Assembly: GCA_030753015.1 (NCBI GenBank)
Contig: JASMDC010000068.1
Location: 1 to 9,767, forward strand
Direction: 5' to 3'
DNA from: Candidatus Undinarchaeales archaeon
Lineage (GTDB): Archaea; SpSt-1190; JASMDC01
Length of the DNA stretch: 9,767 bases
A program made the translations under genes and the position numbers. The notes below the pieces were generated by a model. That model was not told the origin of the DNA, did not search any database, and worked only from the letters and a program-made list of their open reading frames with translations. Below, piece by piece: positions 1-5,658 of the stretch (position 1 is its first letter; every line of letters begins with the position of its first letter).

Positions 1-66
1 GGACCACCCGATGCGCCCGTGGAGCTGGAAACAGCGTCGAAGCGGGAAGCCCCTTGCGTCAGCTAG
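1..66 (+). CDS. tnpB: C-terminal end of a TnpB-type (IS200/IS605 family) protein, partial
   Basis: Reading frame 1 is open from the window edge to a TAG at 64-66 and encodes 21 residues ending in ELETASKREAPCVS. This ending (an E-x-x-x-x-K-R-E-A-P pattern before the stop) is what I recognise from archaeal TnpB proteins, the RNA-guided nucleases of IS200/IS605 and IS1341-type elements. The stop lies inside a GC-rich hairpin followed by TTCAC, the usual layout of the right end of such elements. The catalytic domain is outside the window, so it cannot be judged whether the gene is intact. The gene is convergent with modC, whose stop is 22 bases away. The assignment rests on a short tail plus the hairpin. 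Confidence 0.7.
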   Translation, partial: GPPDAPVELETASKREAPCVS

Positions 67-77
67 GGGTAGTTCAC
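46..77 (+). mobile_element. Right end of an IS200/IS605-type element (hairpin plus TTCAC)
   Basis: CCCCTTGC (50-57) pairs with GCTAGGGG (62-69) around a GTCA loop, with one T-T mismatch. TTCAC follows at 73-77. Subterminal hairpins of this kind are the transposase recognition structures of IS200/IS605 ends, and this part also forms the 3' end of the TnpB guide (omega) RNA. The element would extend left, out of the window. The exact cleavage point cannot be set without the left end. Confidence 0.6.
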
Positions 78-88
78 CGGGTAAAGTT

Positions 89-1207
89 TCATACCGTTTT
101 CGAGACCTGTTCGCCCTTGTCGTCCGAGAATATGTGGACCGCGGCTTTCCTTAGGTAGATATCCACGTCCTTGTTACTGCCCAGTTTGAAGCGGTGGTAG
201 GTGAAGTCGGAGATGTCGATCTCAAGATCGTGCTCTTTCTCCGAGCCCTCGATACGATAGAACAGGGTCACAGCCGGTCCCCTGAAGAACTCGTCGACGA
301 TCCTGCCCTTGATCGTGTTCTCCCTGGGTTCCGGCACCCGGTCGTTGGGGATTATCATGACCTGGGTCGGATGGATACAGAAGGATGCCTCTTGTCCGGG
401 TTCGACCTTGCACGCAGCGGCCACGAACTCCCGGCCACGCCACTCGAACACGGTCCCGTCCTTCTTCGATACCGTCTTGACCGTGCAGGGATAGATGTTC
501 TTTATCCCCACGAAGGACGCGACACGCGAACTGTTGGGGCGATAGAACGTCTCGTCCTTGTTGCCGACGTGGATGATCCGACCCTCGTCGAGTATCCCAA
601 TCCGGTCGCTCAGCAGGTACGCCTCCTCGAAGTCATGGGTCACATGGATGATCGGGATATCGAGCTTCCGGTGGATGCGCCTGATCGTCCGCCACAAGAC
701 CTCCTTGGTCTGGTGGTCCAGCGACGACATGGGCTCGTCCAGCAGTAGGAGCGAGGGCTCGGTCACGATGGCGCGCGCCAGCGACACACGCTGCTTCTCC
801 CCGCCGCTCAGCGAGCGGGCGTCCCTGTCGAGGAGATGGGTGATCCCGACCAGCTCGGCGACCTCCTTGACCTTCTTGCGGACGTCGGACGCCCCAAGAC
901 CCCCGTCTTGGTTCCTCAGCCCGAAGGCTATGTTCCCTGACACGTCGAGGAACGGGAAGAGCACGTGTTCCTGGGGCACGTAACCCATCCCTCGCAACTC
1001 CGGCGGCAGGCCGGCAACGTCGGTGCCATCCACCATCAGCCTCCCCGAGTCGATCGACTGGAGGCCGATGATCGCCCGCAGGAGCATCGTCTTGCCGCTG
1101 CCCGTGGGGCCCAGGATGGTCAGGTACTCGCCGTCCCCGACGGTGAGCGAGATCTCCTCGAGCGAGAAGGAGCCGAGCCGCACGCTCACGTCCTCGATCC
1201 CTATCAC
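89..1207 (-). CDS. modC: Molybdate/tungstate ABC transporter, ATP-binding protein
   Basis: Cytoplasmic ATPase of a molybdate/tungstate importer; ATP hydrolysis drives the permease encoded just upstream. With the start used here (372 aa), Walker A GPTGSGKT is at residues 33-40, the Q-loop (VPQEHVLFPF) near 77-86, signature LSGGEKQR at 133-140, Walker B LLLLDE at 153-158 and the H-loop histidine at 191. The last ~130 residues form a TOBE-like regulatory region, as in ModC/WtpC. I chose GTG at 1207 because it overlaps the permease stop (GTGA), has AGGAGG about ten bases upstream, and gives the normal ModC beginning MIGIEDV. An in-frame ATG at 1243 would add 12 residues but has no visible ribosome site. 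WtpC or TupC is equally possible by name; the metal cannot be told from the ATPase. Confidence 0.9.
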   Translation of the reverse strand: MIGIEDVSVRLGSFSLEEISLTVGDGEYLTILGPTGSGKTMLLRAIIGLQSIDSGRLMVDGTDVAGLPPELRGMGYVPQEHVLFPFLDVSGNIAFGLRNQDGGLGASDVRKKVKEVAELVGITHLLDRDARSLSGGEKQRVSLARAIVTEPSLLLLDEPMSSLDHQTKEVLWRTIRRIHRKLDIPIIHVTHDFEEAYLLSDRIGILDEGRIIHVGNKDETFYRPNSSRVASFVGIKNIYPCTVKTVSKKDGTVFEWRGREFVAAACKVEPGQEASFCIHPTQVMIIPNDRVPEPRENTIKGRIVDEFFRGPAVTLFYRIEGSEKEHDLEIDISDFTYHRFKLGSNKDVDIYLRKAAVHIFSDDKGEQVSKTV

Positions 1208-2007
1208 AGTGTCCGAGCCTCCTTTCCAACCAGTCTCAGGCATGCGAGCACGCCAAAGCCTACGGCGATGAGGATGAGAACGATGGATATCGTCGCGGCC
1301 ACGTTGGCGGTGGCCAGGTTGAGGTAGATGGCGACCGGCAGCGTCTCCGTCTTCATGGTGGTCGCTCCGGCGAAGGTGATGGTAGCTCCGTACTCCCCGA
1401 ACGCACGTGCCCAGACGAGGACGATGGACGCGAAGATCCCGCGCTGCGCCAGCGGCAGGGTCACGTGAGCGAACGCCTGGAACCGGGTGTACCCCAGCGT
1501 CCTTGCGAGATCCTCGAATCCCGGATCGATGAGGTCGAACGTGTTCTTCAGGAGCCTGAGCGCAAGCCCCGTGATGACGGTGAACTGGGCGACCACGATG
1601 CCCGGCCGCTCGAACATGAGCGCGAGCGTCCCGGCCTCGATACCCTTCCCGAGCGACGTGCTGAAGAAGAGGAGGAGCATGGCCCCCAGGGCGACGGGCG
1701 GGACGACGATGGGCAGGTCGAGTAGGGAGTCAACGAACGCCTTCCCCCGGAAGTCCGACCTTGAGAGGATGTAGGCCGCGGGGATTGCCACGGCGATGCA
1801 CAGGGCCGTGGAGACGCTCGCTGTGAACAGGCTCAGCTTCAGTGCATACAGCACTTCCGCGGACAGGAGCGTGCCCATGATGGTCGGCAGGTCGGTGTGG
1901 GTCAGAAGCGAGCCGATGAGCATGGCCATGTACAGGGTCAGGAACCCGAGGATGAGATAGGCGGACAGCATGAACCGGTCCTGGCCGATGCCGGCGTCCT
2001 TACCCAT
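1204..2007 (-). CDS. modB: Molybdate/tungstate ABC transporter, permease
   Basis: Integral membrane subunit of 267 residues that forms the oxyanion channel with ModC. Long hydrophobic stretches begin near residue 13 (LSAYLILGFLTLYMAMLIG) and recur to the C terminus, giving about six membrane helices. The cytoplasmic coupling (EAA) loop is visible around DLARTLGYTRFQAFAHVTLP, with the conserved glycine that contacts the ATPase. The ATG at 2007 overlaps the end of modA by eight bases (ATGGGTAA) and is preceded by GGGGTGGTC, a fair ribosome site. The frame stays open upstream, but only as an arginine/proline-rich shadow of modA. The stop overlaps the modC GTG. These overlaps imply translational coupling in one operon. 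Confidence 0.9.
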   Translation of the reverse strand: MGKDAGIGQDRFMLSAYLILGFLTLYMAMLIGSLLTHTDLPTIMGTLLSAEVLYALKLSLFTASVSTALCIAVAIPAAYILSRSDFRGKAFVDSLLDLPIVVPPVALGAMLLLFFSTSLGKGIEAGTLALMFERPGIVVAQFTVITGLALRLLKNTFDLIDPGFEDLARTLGYTRFQAFAHVTLPLAQRGIFASIVLVWARAFGEYGATITFAGATTMKTETLPVAIYLNLATANVAATISIVLILIAVGFGVLACLRLVGKEARTL

Positions 2008-2845
2008 CCGACCACCCCGCCGGCAATGCGTAGAGACCACCCAGCTGGGCCGTGGGTGCGTACTGCCGTGCCTCCGCCTCGGCGGAGAGGTAGTCGTTCT
2101 CGCTAAAGACGCGTTTACACGCATCGGACCCGAGGAAGTCAAGGAGGTCCCGGGCCCGGGCCCGGTCTCGTGTGAAGGTCGAGATGGCCGCGGGGATGTA
2201 CGATATCCGGGGCACACGGTCCCCCTGCACATGGATGATATCGATCTTCTCCGGATTCCAGGCACCGAAGACGCGCCACCCGATCACCGCGTCAACCGAG
2301 CCAAAGGCCAGCAGGGACGCTGCCTTCGAGCAGGACTCCGCGTACACCTTCATCCTGTCCCGCATCCGCTCGCTGATACCATTGTGCTCTAACAGCTCCA
2401 CTGAGTACAGGCCCAGGCATACGGTCCTCGGGTCGCCGATGCCCACCCTGACGTCATCCCTGAGCAGGTCGTCGAGCGACGTGATGTTCTTGGGATTGCC
2501 CTTCTGCACGGCGATGACGGGCACGTTGTACGCCAGGATGCTGATGGTATCGGGCTCCACGACACCGTCCCTTACGGCGATCTCCATGTAATCAGGGGAT
2601 CCCGGTATGTAGAGGTCACCACGACCGGTCATCTTCATCTGGGACAGCATCGTCCCCGAGCCGGAGAAGTGTAGGTCAATGGTCAAGTCGTTCTCGCTCT
2701 CGTAGAGCCTGGCACACTCCTCCAGAGCGGGTTTTGACGCCGAGCCGGCAAAGACCTCTAGCGTTGGAGCGTCCTCACCGGCATCGATGAGGAAGAAGAG
2801 CACGATGAGGACCGCAACACAGCCGACGGCCAGCATGGCCCTCAT
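2000..2845 (-). CDS. modA: Molybdate/tungstate ABC transporter, substrate-binding protein
   Basis: 281-residue extracytoplasmic binding protein that captures the oxyanion and delivers it to the permease. An N-terminal hydrophobic segment (residues 4-20, LAVGCVAVLIVLFFLID) acts as signal or membrane anchor; there is no proper lipobox. The mature part has ModA-family features: LEVFAGSASKPALEE at the first strand, a serine-rich ligand loop FSGSGTMLSQM, then GRGDLYIPGSPDYM, VPVIAVQKGNPKNI and GDPRTVCLGLYSVELLE. It is closer to ModA/WtpA than to TupA, whose TTTS motif is absent. It is first in the operon, just after a TATA box whose spacing predicts a leaderless message. Whether it prefers molybdate or tungstate cannot be read from sequence. 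Confidence 0.85.
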   Translation of the reverse strand: MRAMLAVGCVAVLIVLFFLIDAGEDAPTLEVFAGSASKPALEECARLYESENDLTIDLHFSGSGTMLSQMKMTGRGDLYIPGSPDYMEIAVRDGVVEPDTISILAYNVPVIAVQKGNPKNITSLDDLLRDDVRVGIGDPRTVCLGLYSVELLEHNGISERMRDRMKVYAESCSKAASLLAFGSVDAVIGWRVFGAWNPEKIDIIHVQGDRVPRISYIPAAISTFTRDRARARDLLDFLGSDACKRVFSENDYLSAEAEARQYAPTAQLGGLYALPAGWSDG

Positions 2846-2901
2846 GTCGTGAACCAGATGATATCATCTATAAAACGCTTCTTGTTTGTCCTAAGGACAA
2901 C
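2846..2901. promoter_or_regulatory. Divergent promoter region with shared TATA and two palindromes
   Basis: TATAAAA (2869-2875) lies about 27-30 bases from both start codons, modA at 2845 (minus) and the plus gene at 2902. Read on the minus strand it is TTTTATA, so one element could serve both directions, giving leaderless or nearly leaderless messages. AGATGATATCATCT (2856-2869) is a perfect 14-base palindrome between TATA and the modA start. TTGTCCT-A-AGGACAA (2886-2900) is an inverted repeat with 7-base arms between TATA and the other start. Both sit where a bound repressor would block initiation. Neither resembles the bacterial ModE site closely. Confidence 0.6.
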
Positions 2902-4260
2902 ATGTCGGCCCTTGATCGCGTACTCAACGGTCGCACGCTTGCCCTTGCAGCCGTTGTCCTCGTGCTGACCATCGCCGGGTACACATGGCTATCGGGCCCC
3001 GCCACCACTGGCGGGAGGGACGTGATCGACTGCTCTCTGGACGACATGCGGTACGGCGACAGCATCGGCATGGACACCAGCCGGCTCGCGGACCTCCAGG
3101 ACGAGCTGCTCTGGTGCCTGGAGAACGAGCGGTCGTTCGACACCGACCGGGCACTGACCCTTCTCGACTCGTTCCTGCTGGAGACCAGTACCGGGATCGG
3201 CGGGCTGGACACCGCGAACCCATTGCGCGCCAACAATCTCGCGATACGCAGCGACCTCATCCGGATGCTGGTAATGCGGCTAAAGGACGCCTCCTACGCG
3301 CCCGACCTGGCCCCCGTGAAGGCCAAGCTCCGGGAGTTCGGTTTCACATCGGACGACTATATCACGTGGTACGAGGGCAGCAGCTACCTCGTTTACACCC
3401 TGGCCGCGGTCAGGCAGGCGAACCGGCAGTTCGACGACGACGATCTCCAAAAGTTCGAGGAGGCGGCGGAACGATGGCTCGCGGACCTCGCGCTGCCCGA
3501 CGGCACCCTTGCGCCCATCGGCGACACTCGGCTGGACGCGTCCTACAAGGGAGCAAGGACCGTGGACCGCACGGTCGACCGCGTCGTCCACACCGACCAT
3601 GAGACCGCGGTCTTCTTCGACCATGGGAAGGGCTACCTGCTGTTCAGGCACCCGGTGAACAACACAAAGCCCGGCACCGTCCTGAGGCACGACCTGCACG
3701 TGCCGTTCGACTTCGGCTCGGTCTGGCTCTGGTACGACGGTAGCTGGAGGGTGCGGCCGGTCGGCTATCCAGGTTACGCCCTCAAGACCCGCGAGGACCT
3801 GGACGACAGGTTCAACCTCAATATCCAGTGTGCCGACAGTCTGGGCAACGACTTCACTCAAAAGGATACGGACCGCTGGGACCTCCTGGGCTATCTGAGC
3901 TCCTGGAGGGCCACGGCATCAGTGGTGATACCAAAGGACGCCGTGCAGAGGGCCGAGCATGCCGACAGGTACGAGCTGGTCTTCTCCTATTCCCTCAACA
4001 GCGGCGAGGACGGCGCCTACGAGAGGTTCACCAGGAACGTCACGCTCTACAAGGGCCTTCAAAGGATGGAGCTTGTCGATCACAATCCCGGGAACACCCG
4101 GTCCTACCTGATGGTCTCCGACGACATCAATATCACCTCGTCCCATACGGTCTCTTGCGGCCCCGACGGGAAATGGTCACCGGGCTCTAACCGTGTGGAG
4201 CGCTCCCGACGCTGCTCGATCGGCGGTGCCCCCGTCCTCGCGTACGCGGTACGATGGTAA
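2902..4260 (+). CDS. Membrane-anchored or secreted protein, weakly heparinase II/III- or lyase-like; probably 3'-truncated
   Basis: 452 residues; I do not recognise a firm family. Residues 11-30 form one N-terminal membrane segment or uncleaved signal (TLALAAVVLVLTIAGYTWL), so the rest should be outside the cell. Residues 60-195 look helical and include WYEGSSYLVY at 156-165. From about 198 come LPDGTLAPIGDT, GKGYLLFRHP (242-251), a tryptophan-rich stretch near 275-283 and VGYPGY (287-292), suggesting beta structure. Helical domain followed by beta-sandwich is the layout of heparinase II/III-type polysaccharide lyases, but catalytic residues cannot be assigned. ATG 2902 lies 27-30 bases after TATAAAA. 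The frame ends abruptly at TAA (4258-4260); the plus-one frame then continues with convincing protein sequence to 4372, so a single-base frameshift is likely. Confidence 0.6.
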   Translation: MSALDRVLNGRTLALAAVVLVLTIAGYTWLSGPATTGGRDVIDCSLDDMRYGDSIGMDTSRLADLQDELLWCLENERSFDTDRALTLLDSFLLETSTGIGGLDTANPLRANNLAIRSDLIRMLVMRLKDASYAPDLAPVKAKLREFGFTSDDYITWYEGSSYLVYTLAAVRQANRQFDDDDLQKFEEAAERWLADLALPDGTLAPIGDTRLDASYKGARTVDRTVDRVVHTDHETAVFFDHGKGYLLFRHPVNNTKPGTVLRHDLHVPFDFGSVWLWYDGSWRVRPVGYPGYALKTREDLDDRFNLNIQCADSLGNDFTQKDTDRWDLLGYLSSWRATASVVIPKDAVQRAEHADRYELVFSYSLNSGEDGAYERFTRNVTLYKGLQRMELVDHNPGNTRSYLMVSDDINITSSHTVSCGPDGKWSPGSNRVERSRRCSIGGAPVLAYAVRW

Positions 4261-4372
4261 TGAGGTGATATGGGCGCATCGTTGTCATACGTTCTTCTAT
4301 CCCATCACAAGAGGAACGAATATCTCCGACGTCCGTGAAGGACCCTTCGGATCTCAACGAGCTCGTCCTTGA
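4250..4372 (+). pseudogene. Out-of-frame C-terminal remnant of the preceding gene
   Basis: In the plus-one frame relative to the gene at 2902, tac at 4250 begins 40 codons that end at TGA 4370-4372. They read YDGNEVIWAHRCHTFFYPI, then TRGTNISDVREGPFG. This is rich in aromatic residues and normal in composition, unlike a random frame. Removing one base near 4246-4250 would join it smoothly to GGAPVLAYA of the upstream frame. The likely explanations are an inactivating frameshift or a sequencing/assembly error; programmed frameshifting is less likely because no slippery run is seen. The structured repeat begins directly after this stop. Confidence 0.5.
4338..4370 (+). other. Inverted repeat AAGGAC / GTCCTT before repeat copy 1
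   Basis: AAGGAC (4338-4343) and GTCCTT (4365-4370) can pair around a 21-base loop. The site overlaps the last codons of the frameshifted remnant and ends one base before repeat copy 1. There is no T-run after it, so a terminator role is doubtful; it could be part of the insertion junction. Confidence 0.25.
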
Positions 4373-4500
4373 TGACGTAGAACGGCCGGATGTTGCCGAC
4401 GCGGCTCCGCCAGGAGATATCAAGCAATGTTCAGGAGGCGCAGCTCATGCCTTTCGGAGGTGTGTTGGTGGGTCGCGGAACGGCGAGTGCAGTTATTATC
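4373..4500 (+). repeat. Structured intergenic repeat, copy 1 (subtype A)
   Basis: Shares with the other copies the box AACGG (4381-4385), then GACGCGG, CTCCGCC, ATCAAG and GTGTTGGTGG. The 58 bases at 4413-4470 align without gaps to 8001-8058 of copy 4 with 43 identities. Central stem: CCGACGCG (4396-4403) pairs with TGTGTTGG (4461-4468), then after one G-G mismatch CTCCG (4405-4409) pairs with CGGAG (4455-4459). The 3' arm GCGAGTGC (4483-4490) is identical to that of copy 4, but its 5' partner is not present, so this copy appears partly decayed. About ten bases of the small side hairpin seen in copies 2 and 4 are missing. This repeat is the main content of the 434-base gap 4261-4694. Confidence 0.7.
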
Positions 4501-4640
4501 CGCTTGCCCCCCGTGTCACGTCTTCCATCACGTTGTTTCTAGTTCGGAGTAATTGAGGAAGGACACGTATCTCATTAAAGTTGGAGTTGATCCTGCTTTT
4601 CCGATTCCATTCGAGAATAGTGCACCGCGCCGATGTCACC

Positions 4641-4694
4641 TATAAGAAAGAAGACCTATGTAGCATACGGACCTTAAAGAAAACGGTGATAATA
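4641..4694 (+). promoter_or_regulatory. Promoter and GGTGAT ribosome site of the zinc-ribbon gene
   Basis: TATAAG (4641-4646) is a plausible TATA element, predicting transcription from about 4670 and a short leader. GGTGAT (4685-4690), complementary to the archaeal 16S rRNA 3' end, is four bases before ATG 4695. It fixes that start over upstream in-frame codons. Between copy 1 and this promoter (4501-4640) I see no gene or clear signal. Confidence 0.55.
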
Positions 4695-4976
4695 ATGGTA
4701 AAAAGATATGCCGAATGTAAAGTGTGCAAATCTAGCAATTTTCTAAATTACGCTGGTCTTTGTAAGAAATGCAATCGAGAAGCTGCAGGTTCATTGATAA
4801 GAGAAGCACTTGCTGAAAAACAGCAAAAACAAATCGCAGCTCAAGAAGAACGCGAGAAACAGAAGATCGAAGATCTCAAGCAAGAACCTGCATCGGATGA
4901 AACGACCGATGAGGAACCTGATAGCAAGGATGATGAGAAGAAAGAGAACGAGGACGATCCCAAAGAGCGGAAATAG
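4695..4976 (+). CDS. Small zinc-ribbon protein with a charged, coiled-coil-like tail
   Basis: 93 residues. The N terminus has two CxxC knuckles, C8-x2-C11 and C23-x2-C26, spaced eleven apart (CKVCKSSNFLNYAGLCKKC). They should bind one zinc as a ribbon. Residues 30-64 are rich in Glu, Lys and Gln and probably helical or coiled coil; residues 65-93 are almost wholly acidic and lysine-rich and likely disordered. The start is set by GGTGAT four bases upstream. A/T use is clearly higher than in the flanking GC-rich genes, suggesting foreign origin, and the gene sits between copies 1 and 2 of the structured repeat. No family is recognised; a nucleic-acid or protein adaptor role is a guess from the ribbon alone. 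Confidence 0.75.
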   Translation: MVKRYAECKVCKSSNFLNYAGLCKKCNREAAGSLIREALAEKQQKQIAAQEEREKQKIEDLKQEPASDETTDEEPDSKDDEKKENEDDPKERK

Positions 4977-4978
4977 GA

Positions 4979-5113
4979 TCGGATAACGGCCAAGGACTCA
5001 CCGACGCGGCCCCGCCTAGCGATTCTCAAGCGACGTTAGGATCAACACACTTCAGGAGAAACGGGGCCGTGTTGGTGGAGCGACGAAGGCGCGTAACGGC
5101 TTGGGGTATCCGA
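4979..5113 (+). repeat. Structured intergenic repeat, copy 2 (subtype B 5' half, subtype A 3' half)
   Basis: Outer stem TCGGATA (4979-4985) / TATCCGA (5107-5113); second stem CCAAG (4990-4994) / CTTGG (5100-5104). The central stem is 14 uninterrupted pairs with two G-T wobbles: CCGACGCGGCCCCG (5001-5014) with CGGGGCCGTGTTGG (5062-5075). Within its loop, GATTCT (5021-5026) pairs with AGGATC. A small hairpin GCG...CGC follows near 5080-5092. The 42 bases from 5003 match copy 3 at 40 positions; the 3' part GTGTTGGTGGAGCG matches copy 4. The outer stem starts three bases after the zinc-ribbon stop codon. Together with the next entries this accounts for the 301-base gap 4977-5277. Confidence 0.8.
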
Positions 5114-5204
5114 CGCACCGGCGACTCCACACCATCCTCGAGCGTCATTCGATCCGAGGGCAGGTCGATAAGGTATTAGCCGGCGTGTGGATGGAAGGCT
5201 GAAG

Positions 5205-5245
5205 GCCTGGAGCTGGATACCCTTGTGTTAGCTTACAAGGGAAAT
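5205..5245 (+). other. Hairpin CCCTTGT/ACAAGGG, possible decayed IS200/IS605-type end
   Basis: CCCTTGT (5220-5226) pairs perfectly with ACAAGGG (5235-5241) around GTTAGCTT. The preceding TGGAGCTGGA and one reading frame (PCVS just before the loop) repeat features of the tnpB end at 22-69, as if a similar right end had lost about 20 internal bases. No transposase sequence remains. Alternatively it is a bidirectional terminator between convergent genes. The rest of 5114-5204 shows nothing I can name. Confidence 0.3.
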
Positions 5246-5264
5246 GAATAATTATTAAAATAAG

Positions 5265-5277
5265 TGTTTATATAGAC
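5265..5277. promoter_or_regulatory. TATA-like element at the 3' end of the HEPN gene
   Basis: TTTATATA (5267-5274) matches the archaeal TATA consensus on the plus strand, and TATATAAA is read on the minus strand. On the plus strand it would start a transcript near 5297, antisense to the end of the HEPN gene. On the minus strand it would run toward repeat copy 2. It may equally be chance in AT-rich DNA. Confidence 0.25.
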
Positions 5278-5658
5278 CTATTCAAGAATATCCTTCACTC
5301 CCTGAAGAAATTTTTCTGCCTTAGTAATCCATCTATTTGCATCCGACTTGCTCATTTCCTCCCCTTTGTAATCAACCTTGCTCTTCGTTTGCACACCATC
5401 TTGGACAATCTTCTTCAGGCTTGCACATGAAGAAGGGATCTTATTTGTAACAAGGAGCTCATGAAAGAGCTTAATGGCCTCATCGTGGCGTGCTGCGTTC
5501 TTTCTGAGAAATTTCATGGTCAGTGCATCGTTTGCTCGAATAATGGAATGAATGCACTGGGCAACGATGACCGTATATTTCTCACGAGCATCTGAACTCT
5601 CGTTGATAAGCCTTCTCGCGCTGATAAGCCAGAATTCGGCTTCACGAAGCTCTTTCAT
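5278..5658 (-). CDS. HEPN-domain protein, putative RNase toxin of an MNT-HEPN pair
   Basis: 126 residues, the usual size of a stand-alone HEPN protein: a four-helix bundle that, in toxin members, is a metal-independent RNase working as a dimer. HEPN features are helix 2 AQCIHSIIRANDALTMKFL (33-51), then R52-KNAAR-H58, which fits the R-x4-6-H active-site pattern, HDEAIKLFHELLV (58-70), and near the end KVDYKGEEMSKSDANRWI (94-111). The start ATG 5658 overlaps the end of the MNT gene by 17 bases and is preceded by GAGGAGTGGT, so the two are translated together. In known pairs the nucleotidyltransferase AMPylates the HEPN protein near the active site to silence it, typically on a tyrosine. The R-x5-H spacing with a second arginine before the histidine is slightly unusual. 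Toxicity is inferred. Confidence 0.85.
   Translation of the reverse strand: MKELREAEFWLISARRLINESSDAREKYTVIVAQCIHSIIRANDALTMKFLRKNAARHDEAIKLFHELLVTNKIPSSCASLKKIVQDGVQTKSKVDYKGEEMSKSDANRWITKAEKFLQGVKDILE

Noticed and set aside
2008-2265. In-frame 5' extension of the modB reading frame
   Set aside because: It would overlap most of the 3' part of modA and encodes arginine/proline-rich shadow sequence. The ATG at 2007 has a ribosome site and the normal operon overlap.
4270-4338. 22-codon frame starting at ATG 4270 directly after GAGGTGAT
   Set aside because: GGTGAT abuts the ATG with no spacer, the peptide is very short, and the region is better explained as the out-of-frame end of the gene at 2902.
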